Shown: positions 43,625 through 54,079 of the stretch, one piece after another | Position numbering within the stretch: position 1 is the first letter of the stretch | Layout of the letters: each line of letters begins with the position of its first letter | DNA from: Pantoea sp. IMH | GTDB taxonomy: Bacteria > Pseudomonadota > Gammaproteobacteria > Enterobacterales > Enterobacteriaceae | Reading direction: 5' to 3' | DNA length: 64,000 nt | Assembly: GCF_000599885.1 (NCBI RefSeq) | Contig: NZ_JFGT01000004.1 | Coordinates: forward strand, 1-64,000 | Made by a program: the position numbers and the translations under genes | Notes under the pieces: generated by a model | Databases searched by the model: none | What the model was told of the DNA's origin: nothing | The model's input: the letters and a program-made list of their open reading frames with translations, nothing else

Positions 43625-44566
43625 ATGATCGAACTCAAACACCTGCGGACGCTACAGGCGCTGCGGAATACCGGTTCACTGGCTGCCGCCGCAGCGCAGC
43701 TCCATCAAACGCAATCGGCGTTATCCCACCAGTTCAGCGATCTGGAGCAGCGGCTGGGCTTCCGTCTCTTCGTGCGTAAGACCCAGCCGCTGCGCTTCAC
43801 GCCGCAGGGAGAGATCCTGTTACAGCTGGCTGAGCAGATCCTGCCGCAGATACAGCAGGCGCTACAGGCATGCCACGAACCTCATCAGACGACGCTGCGC
43901 ATCGCTATTGAGTGTCATAGCTGCATCCAGTGGCTGACGCCCGCCCTGAACAACTTCCGTCAAAGCTGGCCGCAGGTGGTGATGGATTTTAAATCTGGTG
44001 TCACTTTCGATCCGCAGCCCGCACTTCAGCAGGGCGAGCTGGATGTCGTGCTTACCTCCGATATTCTTCCCCGCAGCGGCCTTTTCTACTCGCCAATGTT
44101 TGATTTTGAAGTGCGCCTGGTGCTGGCACCGGATCATCCGCTGGCGCGGGTTGATCGCATTACGCCGGAAGACCTGGCGCAGGAGGTGCTGATGATTTAT
44201 CCCGTCCAGCGGCAGCGTCTCGACATCTGGCGCCATTTCTTACAGCCTGCGGGCGTCAGCCCGGCGCTGAAAAGCGTCGATAATACGCTGCTGCTGATTC
44301 AGATGGTTTCTGCCGGCATGGGGATCGCCGCACTGCCGCACTGGGTAGTGGAGAGCTTCGAACATCAGGGATTAGTGGTGACTAAAACGCTGGGGGAAGG
44401 ATTATGGAGCCGCCTGTATGCCGCCGTCCGCGATGGTGAACAGCGCCAGCCGGTGGTTGAAGCCTTTATTCGCTCGGCCCGCCAGCACGCCTGCGATCAC
44501 CTGCCAAGGGTCAGGGATGCTTCCGTACCCGGTACGCCTTTACCGGCATCGATTGGCCAGGCATAA
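43625..44566 (+). CDS. metR: LysR-type methionine regulator MetR
   Basis: MetR activates metE, metH and related genes with homocysteine as co-effector. The 313-residue protein (E. coli 317) starts [36 protein letters not shown], of which the first 60 residues are the helix-turn-helix domain. The effector domain contains the usual [23 protein letters not shown] region. It is divergent from metE, the canonical arrangement. Confidence 0.97.
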   Translation: MIELKHLRTLQALRNTGSLAAAAAQLHQTQSALSHQFSDLEQRLGFRLFVRKTQPLRFTPQGEILLQLAEQILPQIQQALQACHEPHQTTLRIAIECHSCIQWLTPALNNFRQSWPQVVMDFKSGVTFDPQPALQQGELDVVLTSDILPRSGLFYSPMFDFEVRLVLAPDHPLARVDRITPEDLAQEVLMIYPVQRQRLDIWRHFLQPAGVSPALKSVDNTLLLIQMVSAGMGIAALPHWVVESFEHQGLVVTKTLGEGLWSRLYAAVRDGEQRQPVVEAFIRSARQHACDHLPRVRDASVPGTPLPASIGQA

Positions 44567-44660
44567 ACCGTTATCCGCATTAATGTCGGCGAGTTTTCCT
44601 GTTTCTGCGATCGTTTATCTTTATAATGCGCGTAATGGCTTTTATTCCTGATGAGAAACT

Positions 44661-45137
44661 ATGACAAATAACGACGTTCTGCGCAGCGTGCGCTACATGC
44701 TCAACCTGAGCGATGCACAGATGGTAAGTATCCTTGCGCTGGCAGAAAGTGAAGTAACCGAAGCGGAAGTGAACAGCTTCCTGAAAAAAGATGATGAGCC
44801 GGGCTTTCGTGCCTGTCCTGATGTTGTGATGGGCTATTTTCTGAATGGCCTGATTTTTCAGCGCCGTGGGAAAAGTGAAGACGCGCCTGCGCCTTCCATT
44901 GAGCGCAAGATGACAAACAACATCATCATGAAGAAGCTTCGCGTGGCGTTCGACCTGAAAACGACCGACATTCTTGAGATCCTGAAGCTGGCCGATTTTG
45001 CCGTAGGCCAGTCGGAAATCGGCGCCATTTTCCGCAAGCCGGGCCATAAAAACTACCGTGAATGCGGCGACCAGATCCTGCGTAACTTCCTGAAAGGCCT
45101 GACGCAAAAGATTCGCCCCGTCAAAGCCAAAGCTTGA
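44661..45137 (+). CDS. yehS: DUF1456 protein YehS
   Basis: A 158-residue protein matching E. coli YehS (156 residues), function unknown. It has two internal DUF1456 repeats, at about residues 3-70 and 84-150, each with a [FY]R.CPD/[YF]RECGD element followed by a hydrophobic LN/FLKGL helix. In E. coli yehS lies elsewhere; here it sits between metR and yigM and converges on yigM. Soluble, with no signal peptide. Confidence 0.92.
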   Translation: MTNNDVLRSVRYMLNLSDAQMVSILALAESEVTEAEVNSFLKKDDEPGFRACPDVVMGYFLNGLIFQRRGKSEDAPAPSIERKMTNNIIMKKLRVAFDLKTTDILEILKLADFAVGQSEIGAIFRKPGHKNYRECGDQILRNFLKGLTQKIRPVKAKA

Positions 45138-45177
45138 TCCTGGCCGGGCCGGTCTGTCCGGCCCTCTCGCTGCAGTT

Positions 45178-46029
45178 CTACCTGCCGGCAATCCATTTCT
45201 TATGCACCCACAGCGATGCAAAAATCACCGTTGCGCCAATAATAAAACTCGGCCAGTGCGGCTGTTCCTGCCAGATGGCCAGGTTCACCAGCAGACCCGC
45301 AGGCACATGCATATTGTTCATAATGCCCAGCGTACCCGCATCCACTTGGGTAGCGCCGTAGTTCCACATAAAATAGCCCAGCCCTGAGGCCACCACGCCC
45401 AACCAAATCAGAATGCCCCATTGGAGCGACGTTGTCGGCAACTTCTCCGGATTTCCCCACATCATCCAGGCGATGACCGCAATGATGGCCGCGCCCAGAT
45501 AAAACCAGGAGAAGGCAGTATGCTGCGGCATTGGCCGGGTTTCCTGAAGGCGCTTATAGCCCACCATACCGACGGCGAAGCAGAGGTTGGCCAGCTGCAC
45601 CAGCAACAGCCCGGTCCAGAAACTTTCACTCACTTTGTCGTAGCGAATGATGGCCGCGCCCGCAACGGCCAGCAGCGCACTGAGCGCATAGCCGGGACGC
45701 ACACCTTTCCCTTTGAGCAGATCGTAGATCAGCGTGATATAGAGCGGCGTCATCACCGTAAACAGCAAAAATTCCGACACGCTGAGATAGAGATAAGCCT
45801 CAAAGCTCAATAAATACATCACCCCCAGCTGTAACGCGCCGACGGCCATATAGAGCAATATTGTAGAGGCCTGATACCCGCGCCAGCGCAGGAAAGGCAG
45901 GAAAACGGCGGTGGCCAGCAGCAGCCGCATCAGTACGGAAAAAACGCTGTCCACCTGCCCGGCGAGATATTCCCCAATCAGGCTGAAGGAAAAAGCCCAT
46001 AAAACGGTGGTGACAATCAATAACGTCAC
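45178..46029 (-). CDS. yigM: EamA-family biotin transporter YigM
   Basis: A ten-helix inner-membrane protein of the EamA/DMT superfamily, the counterpart of E. coli YigM, a biotin importer. The GTG at 46029 is chosen as start because it gives [17 protein letters not shown], aligning with the E. coli N-terminus MALLIITTILWAFSFSF as I remember it; a TTG 17 codons upstream is also in frame. With the GTG start the protein has 283 residues. Conserved stretches include [32 protein letters not shown] and [20 protein letters not shown]. coli also has it beside metR. Confidence 0.9.
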   Translation of the reverse strand: MTLLIVTTVLWAFSFSLIGEYLAGQVDSVFSVLMRLLLATAVFLPFLRWRGYQASTILLYMAVGALQLGVMYLLSFEAYLYLSVSEFLLFTVMTPLYITLIYDLLKGKGVRPGYALSALLAVAGAAIIRYDKVSESFWTGLLLVQLANLCFAVGMVGYKRLQETRPMPQHTAFSWFYLGAAIIAVIAWMMWGNPEKLPTTSLQWGILIWLGVVASGLGYFMWNYGATQVDAGTLGIMNNMHVPAGLLVNLAIWQEQPHWPSFIIGATVIFASLWVHKKWIAGR

Positions 46030-46404
46030 AATAGAAAACTCGGTAGTGAAAAGGGCGAACAGTGTAGCGAAACAGCGCAAAGAGCAGGAAAGTATTTCGT
46101 TGACATCTGCTTAATAAAAACACACCACTTAATGCGCATATGTGCGCAAAAACGAAAGACGTTTCGTTTACGCAATTGCGCCGTTATGAAAGTGTCCCCC
46201 TCACTTTACCGACGTTACAAATATGCATTTGACGTGTTTTATTGTCATAAAACTGTAACATTTGTGTTGTCCTTCACGGTTCGCCTGCGCGTTTTCGCCT
46301 ATTCTGTGCGCGAAAATGAACATAAGTCTCACCCTTTGTTCTGTCTCGTTCACTGGGCGCCCATGGGCGTAAAACTGCAAAAAAATCGTGCCACTGGAGG
46401 CGAT
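46030..46404. promoter_or_regulatory. yigM-glpT divergent control region
   Basis: This 375-bp gap holds no convincing gene. Features seen: TGCGCA repeated around TATG (46133-46148), an inverted repeat AAACGAAA-GACG-TTTCGTTT (46150-46169), a CRP-like site (listed separately), a -10 box TATTCT (46300-46305), and ATGAACAT at about 46315-46322, which resembles half of a GlpR operator. The inverted repeats lie nearer yigM and their binding proteins are not known. Confidence 0.6.
46263..46278 (+). promoter_or_regulatory. CRP site of glpTQ
   Basis: TGTGT-TGTCCT-TCACG matches the CRP core in eight of ten positions. Its centre (46270.5) is about 41.5 bp upstream of the start expected from the TATTCT -10 box at 46300-46305, the class II activator distance. 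Catabolite control of glpTQ is known in E. coli. Confidence 0.68.
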
Positions 46405-47754
46405 ATGATTAGTATTTTTAAGCCAGCCGCACATAAAGCGCGTGTCGATGAGAAACAGATCGATCCGCTTTATCGCAAACTACGCTGGCAAATTTTTCTG
46501 GGGATCTTTTTTGGTTACGCGGCCTATTATCTGGTCCGTAAGAACTTTGCGCTGGCGATGCCTTACCTGGTTGAACAGGGATTCTCACGAGGCGATCTGG
46601 GCTTCGCGCTTTCCGGTATTTCCATCGCTTACGGCTTCTCAAAATTTATTATGGGTTCCGTTTCCGATCGTTCTAATCCGCGCGTTTTCCTTCCCGCCGG
46701 GCTGATTCTCGCCGCTTCCGTCATGCTGTTTATGGGCTTTGTGCCCTGGGCAACCTCCAGCATCATGGTGATGTTCGGGCTGCTGTTTATCTGCGGCTGG
46801 TTTCAGGGAATGGGCTGGCCGCCCTGTGGACGTACGATGGTTCACTGGTGGTCACAGAAAGAGCGTGGTGGCGTCGTTTCCGTCTGGAACTGCGCGCATA
46901 ACGTCGGTGGCGGATTGCCTCCGCTGCTGTTTCTGCTGGGTATGGCCTGGTTCAGCGACTGGAAATCCGCGCTTTATATGCCCGCCTTTGGCGCGATTAT
47001 CGTAGCGCTGTTCGCCTTCGCGCTGATGCGTGATACCCCACAATCCTGCGGGCTGCCACCGATCGAAGAGTATAAAAATGACTACCCGCCCGATTACGAT
47101 GAAAAACATGAAGAAGAGCTGACCGCTAAACAGATCTTTATGCAGTATGTGTTGCCAAATAAGCTTCTGTGGTACATCGCGCTGGCGAACGTCTTTGTTT
47201 ACCTGCTGCGCTACGGCATTCTTGACTGGTCGCCAACCTATCTGAGAGAGGTCAAACACTTCACCCTGGATAAATCCTCCTGGGCCTATTTCCTTTATGA
47301 GTACGCCGGTATCCCCGGCACGCTGCTGTGCGGCTGGATGTCCGATAAGGTGTTCAAAGGTAACCGTGGTGCGACCGGCGTCTTCTTTATGGTGCTGGTG
47401 ACCATTGCCACCGTCGTCTACTGGCTGAACCCGCCCGGTAATCCCGGCGTGGATATGGCCTGTATGATCGTTATCGGGTTCCTGATTTATGGTCCTGTCA
47501 TGTTGATCGGGTTACATGCTCTTGAGCTGGCACCGAAAAAAGCAGCGGGTACCGCCGCCGGGTTTACCGGACTGTTCGGTTATCTGGGTGGTTCCGTCGC
47601 GGCCAGCGCCATCGTCGGCTATACCGTTGATTACTTCGGCTGGGACGGCGGTTTCATCATTATGGTGGGCGGCAGCGTAATGGCCGTTATCCTGCTGCTG
47701 CTGACCATGCTCAGTGAGAAAAAGCATAAACAGCAGCTCGCTCGTCATGAGTAA
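46405..47754 (+). CDS. glpT: Glycerol-3-phosphate:phosphate antiporter
   Basis: GlpT is a 12-helix MFS antiporter importing glycerol-3-phosphate in exchange for phosphate; it also admits fosfomycin. The 449-residue protein (E. coli 452) is nearly identical in the transport core. The substrate-site regions are present: [19 protein letters not shown] with its arginine, and the second-half region around [15 protein letters not shown]. The ATG at 46405 follows GGAGG and matches E. coli; the open frame further upstream is leader. glpQ follows after 18 bp. E. coli keeps glpTQ beside glpABC, but here it lies between yigM and yigL. Confidence 0.97.
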   Translation: MISIFKPAAHKARVDEKQIDPLYRKLRWQIFLGIFFGYAAYYLVRKNFALAMPYLVEQGFSRGDLGFALSGISIAYGFSKFIMGSVSDRSNPRVFLPAGLILAASVMLFMGFVPWATSSIMVMFGLLFICGWFQGMGWPPCGRTMVHWWSQKERGGVVSVWNCAHNVGGGLPPLLFLLGMAWFSDWKSALYMPAFGAIIVALFAFALMRDTPQSCGLPPIEEYKNDYPPDYDEKHEEELTAKQIFMQYVLPNKLLWYIALANVFVYLLRYGILDWSPTYLREVKHFTLDKSSWAYFLYEYAGIPGTLLCGWMSDKVFKGNRGATGVFFMVLVTIATVVYWLNPPGNPGVDMACMIVIGFLIYGPVMLIGLHALELAPKKAAGTAAGFTGLFGYLGGSVAASAIVGYTVDYFGWDGGFIIMVGGSVMAVILLLLTMLSEKKHKQQLARHE

Positions 47755-47772
47755 TGGCAGAAGGAACAGGAT

Positions 47773-48831
47773 ATGAGAGTAAAAACAGGTGTCGCGCTGC
47801 TGTTATTAAGCAGCGCCTGCTGGGCGCAGATCGCCCAGGAAAAACTGGTTATCGCCCATCGCGGTGCCAGTGGTTATCTGCCGGAACACACTCTTTCGGC
47901 GAAGGCGATGGCTTATGCGCAGGGCGCTGATTTTCTGGAGCAGGATTTGGTGATGACCAAAGACGATCGTCTGATTGTCCTTCATGACCATTATCTCGAT
48001 CGCGTCACGGACGTGGCAACACGCTACCCGACGCGTGCGCGTAAAGATGGCCGCTATTATGCGATCGACTTTACGCTGGCTGAAATCAAAGGGCTGAAAT
48101 TTACCGAAGGCTTTACGCTCAGCAACGGAAAAAAAGTACAAACTTTCCCTGGTCGTTTCCCGATGGAGAAATCCGACTTTCGCATCCACACCTTTGAGGA
48201 GGAGATTGAGTTTATTCAGGGACTGAACCACTCTACCGGCAGGGATATTGGGCTTTATACCGAGATTAAAGCGCCCTGGTTCCACCGTAAGGAAGGGAAA
48301 GATATCTCTGCACAGGTGCTCAATGTGCTTAAGCAGTACGGCTACAGCAGTAAAAGCGACAACGTTTATCTGCAATGCTTTGATTACAATGAAGTGAAGC
48401 GGATAAAAACCGAGCTGGAACCCAGCCGTGACATGAACCTCAAGCTGGTGCAGTTAGTGGCCTATACCGACTGGGAAGAAACGCAGGAGCAGAAAAACGG
48501 CACATGGGTCAACTACAGCTATGACTGGATGTTTGAACCTGGCGCGATGAAAACTATCGCACGCTATGCCGATGGGATCGGGCCGGACTACCATATGCTG
48601 GTGGCGGAAGGCTCAACGAAACAGGCCATTCATCTGACGAAAATGGTAGAGGAAGCACATCAAAACAAACTGGTGGTGCATCCTTACACCGTACGTGCAG
48701 ATCAGCTACCGGACTGGGCCGGCAATGTCGACGGTCTGTTTGATGTTCTCTATAACCAGGCGGGAGTGGATGGCGTGTTTACCGACTTCCCGGATAAAGG
48801 CGTGCGTTTTTTACAGCGCCAGCTGCACTAA
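47773..48831 (+). CDS. glpQ: Periplasmic glycerophosphodiester phosphodiesterase
   Basis: GlpQ hydrolyses glycerophosphodiesters in the periplasm to glycerol-3-phosphate, the GlpT substrate. The 352-residue precursor has a signal peptide of about 18 residues (MRVKTGVALLLLSSACWA). The GDPD domain follows at once: H29-R30 in IAHRGASGYLPEHT, the acidic metal ligands in DFLEQDLVMTKDD and a catalytic histidine in VLHDHYLDR. It forms an operon with glpT and ends before a strong hairpin. Confidence 0.97.
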   Translation: MRVKTGVALLLLSSACWAQIAQEKLVIAHRGASGYLPEHTLSAKAMAYAQGADFLEQDLVMTKDDRLIVLHDHYLDRVTDVATRYPTRARKDGRYYAIDFTLAEIKGLKFTEGFTLSNGKKVQTFPGRFPMEKSDFRIHTFEEEIEFIQGLNHSTGRDIGLYTEIKAPWFHRKEGKDISAQVLNVLKQYGYSSKSDNVYLQCFDYNEVKRIKTELEPSRDMNLKLVQLVAYTDWEETQEQKNGTWVNYSYDWMFEPGAMKTIARYADGIGPDYHMLVAEGSTKQAIHLTKMVEEAHQNKLVVHPYTVRADQLPDWAGNVDGLFDVLYNQAGVDGVFTDFPDKGVRFLQRQLH

Positions 48832-48833
48832 AC

Positions 48834-48883
48834 GAAAAGCCAGCCGCGCAGATCGTTAGCGACAAAATGCGCGGCCGCTTTTC
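48834..48883 (+). terminator. Terminator-like hairpin after glpQ
   Basis: A long stem of about 16 bp with one mismatch or bulge pairs 48834-48850 with 48868-48883, starting GAAAAGC and ending GCTTTTC. It begins 2 bp after the glpQ stop. The end is T-rich (CTTTTC), consistent with a terminator for glpTQ. Confidence 0.75.
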
Positions 48884-48932
48884 ATTCTCTGCAACTCCCC
48901 CGCTCTTGGGTCACGGGCGGGGATGTCGCTGG

Positions 48933-49733
48933 TCAGACGTTATACAGCTTACGTAAATAGGCCGGGACCGCGTTATCAGCATTGCTACCTATCACTTCCA
49001 GCTCCGGCAGCAAATCTTTCAGGCGCTGATGCGAATTGCTCATGATGCAGCCCTTACCCGCCATGCTCAGCATCTCTTTATCATTCATCCCGTCGCCAAA
49101 AGAGATGCACTCTTTCAGCGAATAGCCCAGCGTGCGGGAGACGGCATCCAGCGCATGGCCTTTCGACACGCCGCCCGCCATCACTTCAAGACAGCCCGGC
49201 AGAGAGAAACTGACGTTAACCCGATCGCCCCAGCGGGCCACCAGCGCCTCTTCCAGCGGGATCAACAGCTCCGGTTTGCCGCAGGTGAAAAAGACTTTAC
49301 TGATGCCGTCAGTCGGCAACGCGCCAGGCTGATAGATCTGATAGTTGAAGTCAGATTCACGGAAGAAATCCATCTCTTCAGGACGGTGACGATTGAGGAA
49401 CCACTCTTCATCCCGGTAAATATTCGTGAAGATGTCTTCATGATCGTGATGCAGCGCAAACAGCTCATGCGCGATATCTTCATCCAGATTGTGGCTGAAT
49501 ACCAGTTCACCCGCCGTGTTATGCACACGTGCGCCATTTGAAGTAATCATAAAGGCGTCAATGCCCAGGCTGTCGCGCATCTGTGCCACATCAATGTAAT
49601 GACGTCCGGTTGCGAAGATGAAATGCACGCCTTTTTGCGTGAGCAACTGTAGCGTTTCCCGCGCAAAGGGCGATAAACGATGGTCGGGCGACAGCAGGGT
49701 GCCATCAAGATCGGAAGCAACAATAGGGTACAT
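48933..49733 (-). CDS. yigL: Sugar phosphatase YigL (HAD superfamily)
   Basis: A 266-residue Cof-type HAD phosphatase. Motif I is D8-x-D10 (ASDLDGTLL), motif III includes SKGHALD, and motif IV is SFGDGMNDKEML. E. coli YigL dephosphorylates pyridoxal phosphate and sugar phosphates and is induced in sugar-phosphate stress through SgrS. The gene is downstream of pldB on the same strand, as in E. coli, with 72 bp between. Confidence 0.95.
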   Translation of the reverse strand: MYPIVASDLDGTLLSPDHRLSPFARETLQLLTQKGVHFIFATGRHYIDVAQMRDSLGIDAFMITSNGARVHNTAGELVFSHNLDEDIAHELFALHHDHEDIFTNIYRDEEWFLNRHRPEEMDFFRESDFNYQIYQPGALPTDGISKVFFTCGKPELLIPLEEALVARWGDRVNVSFSLPGCLEVMAGGVSKGHALDAVSRTLGYSLKECISFGDGMNDKEMLSMAGKGCIMSNSHQRLKDLLPELEVIGSNADNAVPAYLRKLYNV

Positions 49734-49805
49734 AAAACCTCTGGTTAATCTGTTGTCGGGCTGGCTTACGCCGCCCGCTGATAAGCTAAGTCTGAGTGAT
49801 GCAAA

Positions 49806-50798
49806 TCAGGGATGCCGTGAGAAAAAATCCACAATGGCATCCAGCGCTTCGGCCCGCATACTGTCTTTTTCAAATAAGATCTCATGACGCGCGCCAGCGA
49901 TAACATAGGGTTTTCCGCCTTCACAGGGCTGACCCGCGGCGGTCATGGCCTGGCAAAACAGATCCTGGGCACGGTTATCCACCACCTTATCTTCACCGGC
50001 CTGCAACAGCAGCAGCGGTGTTGAAACATTTTTTGCCTGGCTGACGATGCTGACGCCAGCCTGAACGCCTTCACGAACCCAGTGATAGGTCGGTCCGCCA
50101 ACCCGTAAACCGGGTTCGTCAGCGTAAAAGCGCAGATTACGGCGATAGCGTTCGCGGCTGTGTGTTAACACATTAATCCCGAACGGCCGGGCCTGCCATC
50201 TGCCCGTGCCGAGGGCATAGCCATCGCGCAGGGCGGGCCGTTTTTCCGCCCATTCCAGAATGCGGTGCGCCATCCAGAGCGGCATCGGCAGGAAAATGCC
50301 AAACATGGGCGACGCCAGCGCGACGGCGTCAAACGCCCCCGGCTGCCGGACCAGCATCAACGTCAGGATGGCCGCACCCATCGAATGGGCCAGCGCATAA
50401 CGGTGACGATAGTGAGAAGCAGTAATCTCTTTCTGATAAAGCGTTTCGAGATCCGCAACATAGTGATCGAACGCTTCGACATGCCCGCGGTGGGAATCCT
50501 GCAGCAGCCTGCCGGACCGCCCCTGACCCCGATGATCGATAATCACCACATCATAGCCACAGTGATAAAGATCGTAAGCCAGCTCGGGATATTTCACATA
50601 ACTTTCGATGCGTCCGGGGCAGAGCAGAATGACTTTATCGTGCTGTGGAGAGACAAAGCGGACGTAGCGGATAGTGACATTTTCCGCCCCCACAAACTCG
50701 TTTTCTTCACGCTGCTGCCAGAAATCCAGCAGCGGGCCGGTAGCAAAAGCCGCAAACGCCTTTTCCCGCGTTGGCCAGCCGCTTTTATGCTTTTTCAT
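49806..50798 (-). CDS. pldB: Lysophospholipase L2
   Basis: PldB is an inner-membrane-associated lysophospholipase of the alpha/beta-hydrolase (monoglyceride-lipase-like) family. The 330-residue protein (E. coli 340) has the nucleophile S139 in [11 protein letters not shown], the oxyanion loop [15 protein letters not shown] and the C-terminal catalytic histidine in [12 protein letters not shown]. No signal peptide is seen. It diverges from rhtB across 99 bp. Confidence 0.95.
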   Translation of the reverse strand: MKKHKSGWPTREKAFAAFATGPLLDFWQQREENEFVGAENVTIRYVRFVSPQHDKVILLCPGRIESYVKYPELAYDLYHCGYDVVIIDHRGQGRSGRLLQDSHRGHVEAFDHYVADLETLYQKEITASHYRHRYALAHSMGAAILTLMLVRQPGAFDAVALASPMFGIFLPMPLWMAHRILEWAEKRPALRDGYALGTGRWQARPFGINVLTHSRERYRRNLRFYADEPGLRVGGPTYHWVREGVQAGVSIVSQAKNVSTPLLLLQAGEDKVVDNRAQDLFCQAMTAAGQPCEGGKPYVIAGARHEILFEKDSMRAEALDAIVDFFSRHP

Positions 50799-50897
50799 CG
50801 GCTTTTGCTCCTCCTGGCGGCGCAGGGAGATCCCGTAGCGCCACGTTCAACAATAACGTATTGTGTCATACTTCTGCCTTCTCAGGGAGCCTTACCC

Positions 50898-51521
50898 ATG
50901 ACCATCGAATGGTGGCTGGCCTACCTTTTTACGACCTGCATTCTCAGCCTTTCTCCCGGCTCCGGCGCCATTAATACCATGAGCACCGGCATCAGCCACG
51001 GCTATCGCGGCGCTGCCGCCTCCATTGCCGGGCTTCAGGTTGGGCTTTCGCTGCATATCATGCTGGTCGGCATTGGTCTGGGGGCGATCTTTTCGCAGTC
51101 CGTAATGGCGTTTGAGGTGCTGAAATGGGCAGGTGCCGCCTACCTGATCTGGCTGGGTATTCAGCAATGGCGCTCAGGCGGTGCGCTGGATCTTCAGGCG
51201 GTGGCGATGGCAATGCCGCGACGGAAACTCTTCAGGCGGGCGGTGCTGGTCAACCTGACCAACCCAAAAAGTATTGTGTTCCTGGCGGCGCTGTTTCCCC
51301 AATTTATCCTTCCTCATCAGCCACAGGCGATGCAGTATCTGGTTCTGGGCGTGACCACCGTCGTGGTCGATATCATTGTAATGATCGGCTATGCCACGCT
51401 GGCCACGCGCATCGCCGTCTGGATTAAAGGGCCACGGCAGATGAAGCTGCTTAACAGGATCTTTGGCGCGATGTTTATTGCCGTTGGCGCCCTGCTGGCG
51501 TCAGCCCGCCGCATCGCCTGA
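50898..51521 (+). CDS. rhtB: Homoserine/homoserine lactone exporter RhtB
   Basis: RhtB is an inner-membrane LysE-family exporter of homoserine and homoserine lactone. The 207-residue protein (E. coli 206) has the family motif [12 protein letters not shown] near residue 18, [18 protein letters not shown] in the middle and about six hydrophobic segments. The ATG at 50898 matches E. coli (MTIEWW); the upstream open frame lies over pldB and was ignored. It converges on rhtC. Confidence 0.96.
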   Translation: MTIEWWLAYLFTTCILSLSPGSGAINTMSTGISHGYRGAAASIAGLQVGLSLHIMLVGIGLGAIFSQSVMAFEVLKWAGAAYLIWLGIQQWRSGGALDLQAVAMAMPRRKLFRRAVLVNLTNPKSIVFLAALFPQFILPHQPQAMQYLVLGVTTVVVDIIVMIGYATLATRIAVWIKGPRQMKLLNRIFGAMFIAVGALLASARRIA

Positions 51522-51544
51522 AAATGACGGGCAACGCGGTGATA

Positions 51545-52171
51545 TCAGCGTGACAGAATCAGATGGATACCAAAGCCGGCAAACAGGACACCAGCCACGC
51601 CGTCGATCCATTTTGCCAGACGCTGGTAGCCGCGACGCATCACCGGAAGGGCGAAAATGCTGGCGACAAGGCTGAACCAGATAAAGGTTTCCGCCACGAT
51701 CAGCAGAAACAGTCCCCAGCGTTCTCCCGCGCCGACGTCATCGCCGACGAACAGCGAAAAGACGCTGCCAAAGTAGATAACGGCCTTAGGGTTGGAAAGG
51801 TTGGTAAGGAAACCTCTCAGGAAGCTGCGACGGTTTCCCGGCAGTAACCCCTGCTCTTCCGTTTGCCCTGACGGCTGCAAATGCTGGCGACGCGCTGAAC
51901 GCAGCATCTGCCAGCCCATCCACAGCAGATAGAGGCCCCCGCCAACCATAATAATCTGATGCAGCCAGGCCATTTTTTGCAGGATCAGATGCAGCCCCAT
52001 CAGCGCCACGCCGGCCCAGATAACGATCCCGAGCGTAATGCCCAGTACGCCATACATCGCTTCTTTGCGGGAACGGCTGGCCGCCGTCTGCGAAACAAAA
52101 AAGAAATCGGGTCCGGGACTCATCAGCGCAATAAAGTGCACCAGCGCAACCGTCAGAAACAATATCAGCAT
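51545..52171 (-). CDS. rhtC: Threonine exporter RhtC
   Basis: RhtC is a LysE-family exporter of threonine. The 208-residue protein (E. coli 206) has the family start VALVHFIALMSPGPDFFFVSQ and NLSNPKAVIYFGSVFSLFVGD. It follows recQ on the same strand, 24 bp downstream, as in E. coli. It is a paralogue of the convergent rhtB. Confidence 0.96.
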   Translation of the reverse strand: MLILFLTVALVHFIALMSPGPDFFFVSQTAASRSRKEAMYGVLGITLGIVIWAGVALMGLHLILQKMAWLHQIIMVGGGLYLLWMGWQMLRSARRQHLQPSGQTEEQGLLPGNRRSFLRGFLTNLSNPKAVIYFGSVFSLFVGDDVGAGERWGLFLLIVAETFIWFSLVASIFALPVMRRGYQRLAKWIDGVAGVLFAGFGIHLILSR

Positions 52172-52195
52172 CGTTTTGATCCTTAAAAGTAAGCG

Positions 52196-54022
52196 TTACT
52201 CTTCACCATCAATATGCGCTTTGATCATCATCAGGAAGGGTTTGCCAAAGCGTTCCAGCTTACGTTGCCCCACGCCGTTTACGCTCAGCATTTCTGAGGC
52301 TGTCACCGGCATCTGCTCCGCCATTTCAATCAGGGTTGCATCGTTAAATACCACGTAAGGCGGAATATTCTCTTCATCGGCGATAGCTTTGCGCAACTTA
52401 CGCAGCTTGGCAAACAGCTTGCGATCGTAATTGCCGCCGAACGACTTTTGTCCTGCGCTGCGGGGTTTGACGCTGACCATCCGCGGCACGGCCAGCATCA
52501 GTGACGCTTCACCACGCAGCACAGGCCGGGCAGCCTCGGTCAGCTGTAGCGCTGAATGCATGGCGATATTCTGCGTGACCAGGCCCAGGTGAATGAGCTG
52601 GCGCAGAACGCTAATCCAGTGTTCGTGGGTTTGGTCGCGCCCGATACCATAGACCGGCAGCTTGTCGTGCTGCATGTCACGTATGCGCTGATTATTGGCG
52701 CCGCGCAGCACCTCAACGATATAGCCCATACCAAAGCGCTGGCCGACCCGGTAAATACTCGACAGCGCCTTTTGTGCCTCAACCAGTCCGTCGTAGCGAC
52801 GCGGCGGATCCAGACAGATATCGCAGTTGCCGCAGGGCTGCTGGCGTCCTTCACCAAAATAGTTAAGCAGCACCAGACGCCGGCAGGTCTGCGCCTCCGC
52901 AAAGGCGCCCATCGCGTTCAGCTTGTGACGCTCAATGTCCTGTAGCGGCCCCGGCGCTTTCTCTTCAAGGCAGCGGCGCAGCCAGGCCATATCAGCCGGA
53001 TCGTAAAGCATCAGGGCTTCAGCAGGCAGGCCGTCACGTCCGGCACGCCCCGTTTCCTGATAGTAAGATTCAATATTGCGGGGGATATCGAAGTGCACCA
53101 CAAAGCGGACGTTGGGCTTGTTAATGCCCATGCCAAACGCAACCGTCGCCACCACGATTTGCAGATCGTCGCGCTGGAAAGCCTCCTGCACCTGGCCGCG
53201 ATGGGCATTATCCATCCCGGCATGGTAAGCCCCCACGCTGAGTCCCTTACTTTGCAGCCGCGCGGCGGTATCTTCCACCTTCGCCCGGCTGTTGCAGTAG
53301 ATGATGCCGCATTTGCCACGCTGATCCTGCACATAGCGAATAAGCTGCTCGGTAGGTTTGAATTTTTCCACCAGCGTATAGCGAATATTAGGGCGGTCAA
53401 AGCTGCTGACCTGAATCAGCGGATCGCTCATCTGCAACAGACGCACGATATCGTTACGCGTGGTTTCATCGGCGGTCGCGGTCAGCGCCATCACCGGCAC
53501 GTCGGGCAGACGCTGCCGGAGCTGCCCGAGCGCACCATATTCCGGACGGAAATCATGGCCCCACTGAGAGATACAGTGTGCTTCATCCACTGCCAGCATC
53601 GCCGGGTTCCAGTGCAGCAGATTTTCGAGGAAGTTGTCCATCATCAGCCGTTCAGGGGCGATATAGAGCAGCCTGATGCGTCCGGTACGGCAGCCGGCCA
53701 TCACTTCCTGCTGCTCTTCCCGTGTCTGGGAGGAGTTAAGGCAGCCTGCCGCCACACCGTTAGCCAGGAGCTGATCGACCTGATCTTTCATCAGTGAAAT
53801 CAGCGGCGAAACGACCAGCGTCAGCCCTTCCCTGACCAGGGCCGGGACCTGATAACACAGGGATTTACCGCCGCCGGTTGGCATGACGACAAGACAGTCC
53901 CGCCCTTTCAGCGAAGCCTGAATGATGGTTTGCTGCCCCGGACGGAACTGCTGGTAGCCGAAGGTTTCTTGCAGAACCTGTTCCGCCAGCGCTTCCTGAT
54001 TTATGACTGGAGCCGTAGACAC
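52196..54022 (-). CDS. recQ: ATP-dependent DNA helicase RecQ
   Basis: RecQ is a 3'-5' superfamily 2 helicase of the RecF recombination pathway. The 608-residue protein matches E. coli. Walker A is [12 protein letters not shown], the DEAH box is [15 protein letters not shown], and motif VI is [10 protein letters not shown]. The zinc-binding cysteines are in [12 protein letters not shown] and CGNCDIC. A winged-helix domain and a C-terminal HRDC domain (about 530-608) complete it. It lies downstream of pldA on the same strand. Confidence 0.98.
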   Translation of the reverse strand: MSTAPVINQEALAEQVLQETFGYQQFRPGQQTIIQASLKGRDCLVVMPTGGGKSLCYQVPALVREGLTLVVSPLISLMKDQVDQLLANGVAAGCLNSSQTREEQQEVMAGCRTGRIRLLYIAPERLMMDNFLENLLHWNPAMLAVDEAHCISQWGHDFRPEYGALGQLRQRLPDVPVMALTATADETTRNDIVRLLQMSDPLIQVSSFDRPNIRYTLVEKFKPTEQLIRYVQDQRGKCGIIYCNSRAKVEDTAARLQSKGLSVGAYHAGMDNAHRGQVQEAFQRDDLQIVVATVAFGMGINKPNVRFVVHFDIPRNIESYYQETGRAGRDGLPAEALMLYDPADMAWLRRCLEEKAPGPLQDIERHKLNAMGAFAEAQTCRRLVLLNYFGEGRQQPCGNCDICLDPPRRYDGLVEAQKALSSIYRVGQRFGMGYIVEVLRGANNQRIRDMQHDKLPVYGIGRDQTHEHWISVLRQLIHLGLVTQNIAMHSALQLTEAARPVLRGEASLMLAVPRMVSVKPRSAGQKSFGGNYDRKLFAKLRKLRKAIADEENIPPYVVFNDATLIEMAEQMPVTASEMLSVNGVGQRKLERFGKPFLMMIKAHIDGEE

Positions 54023-54079
54023 ATATTCCTCAAATCTGATGGTGGGCGGGCCGCAGGAAAGCAGCCCACGCCGGTAACA

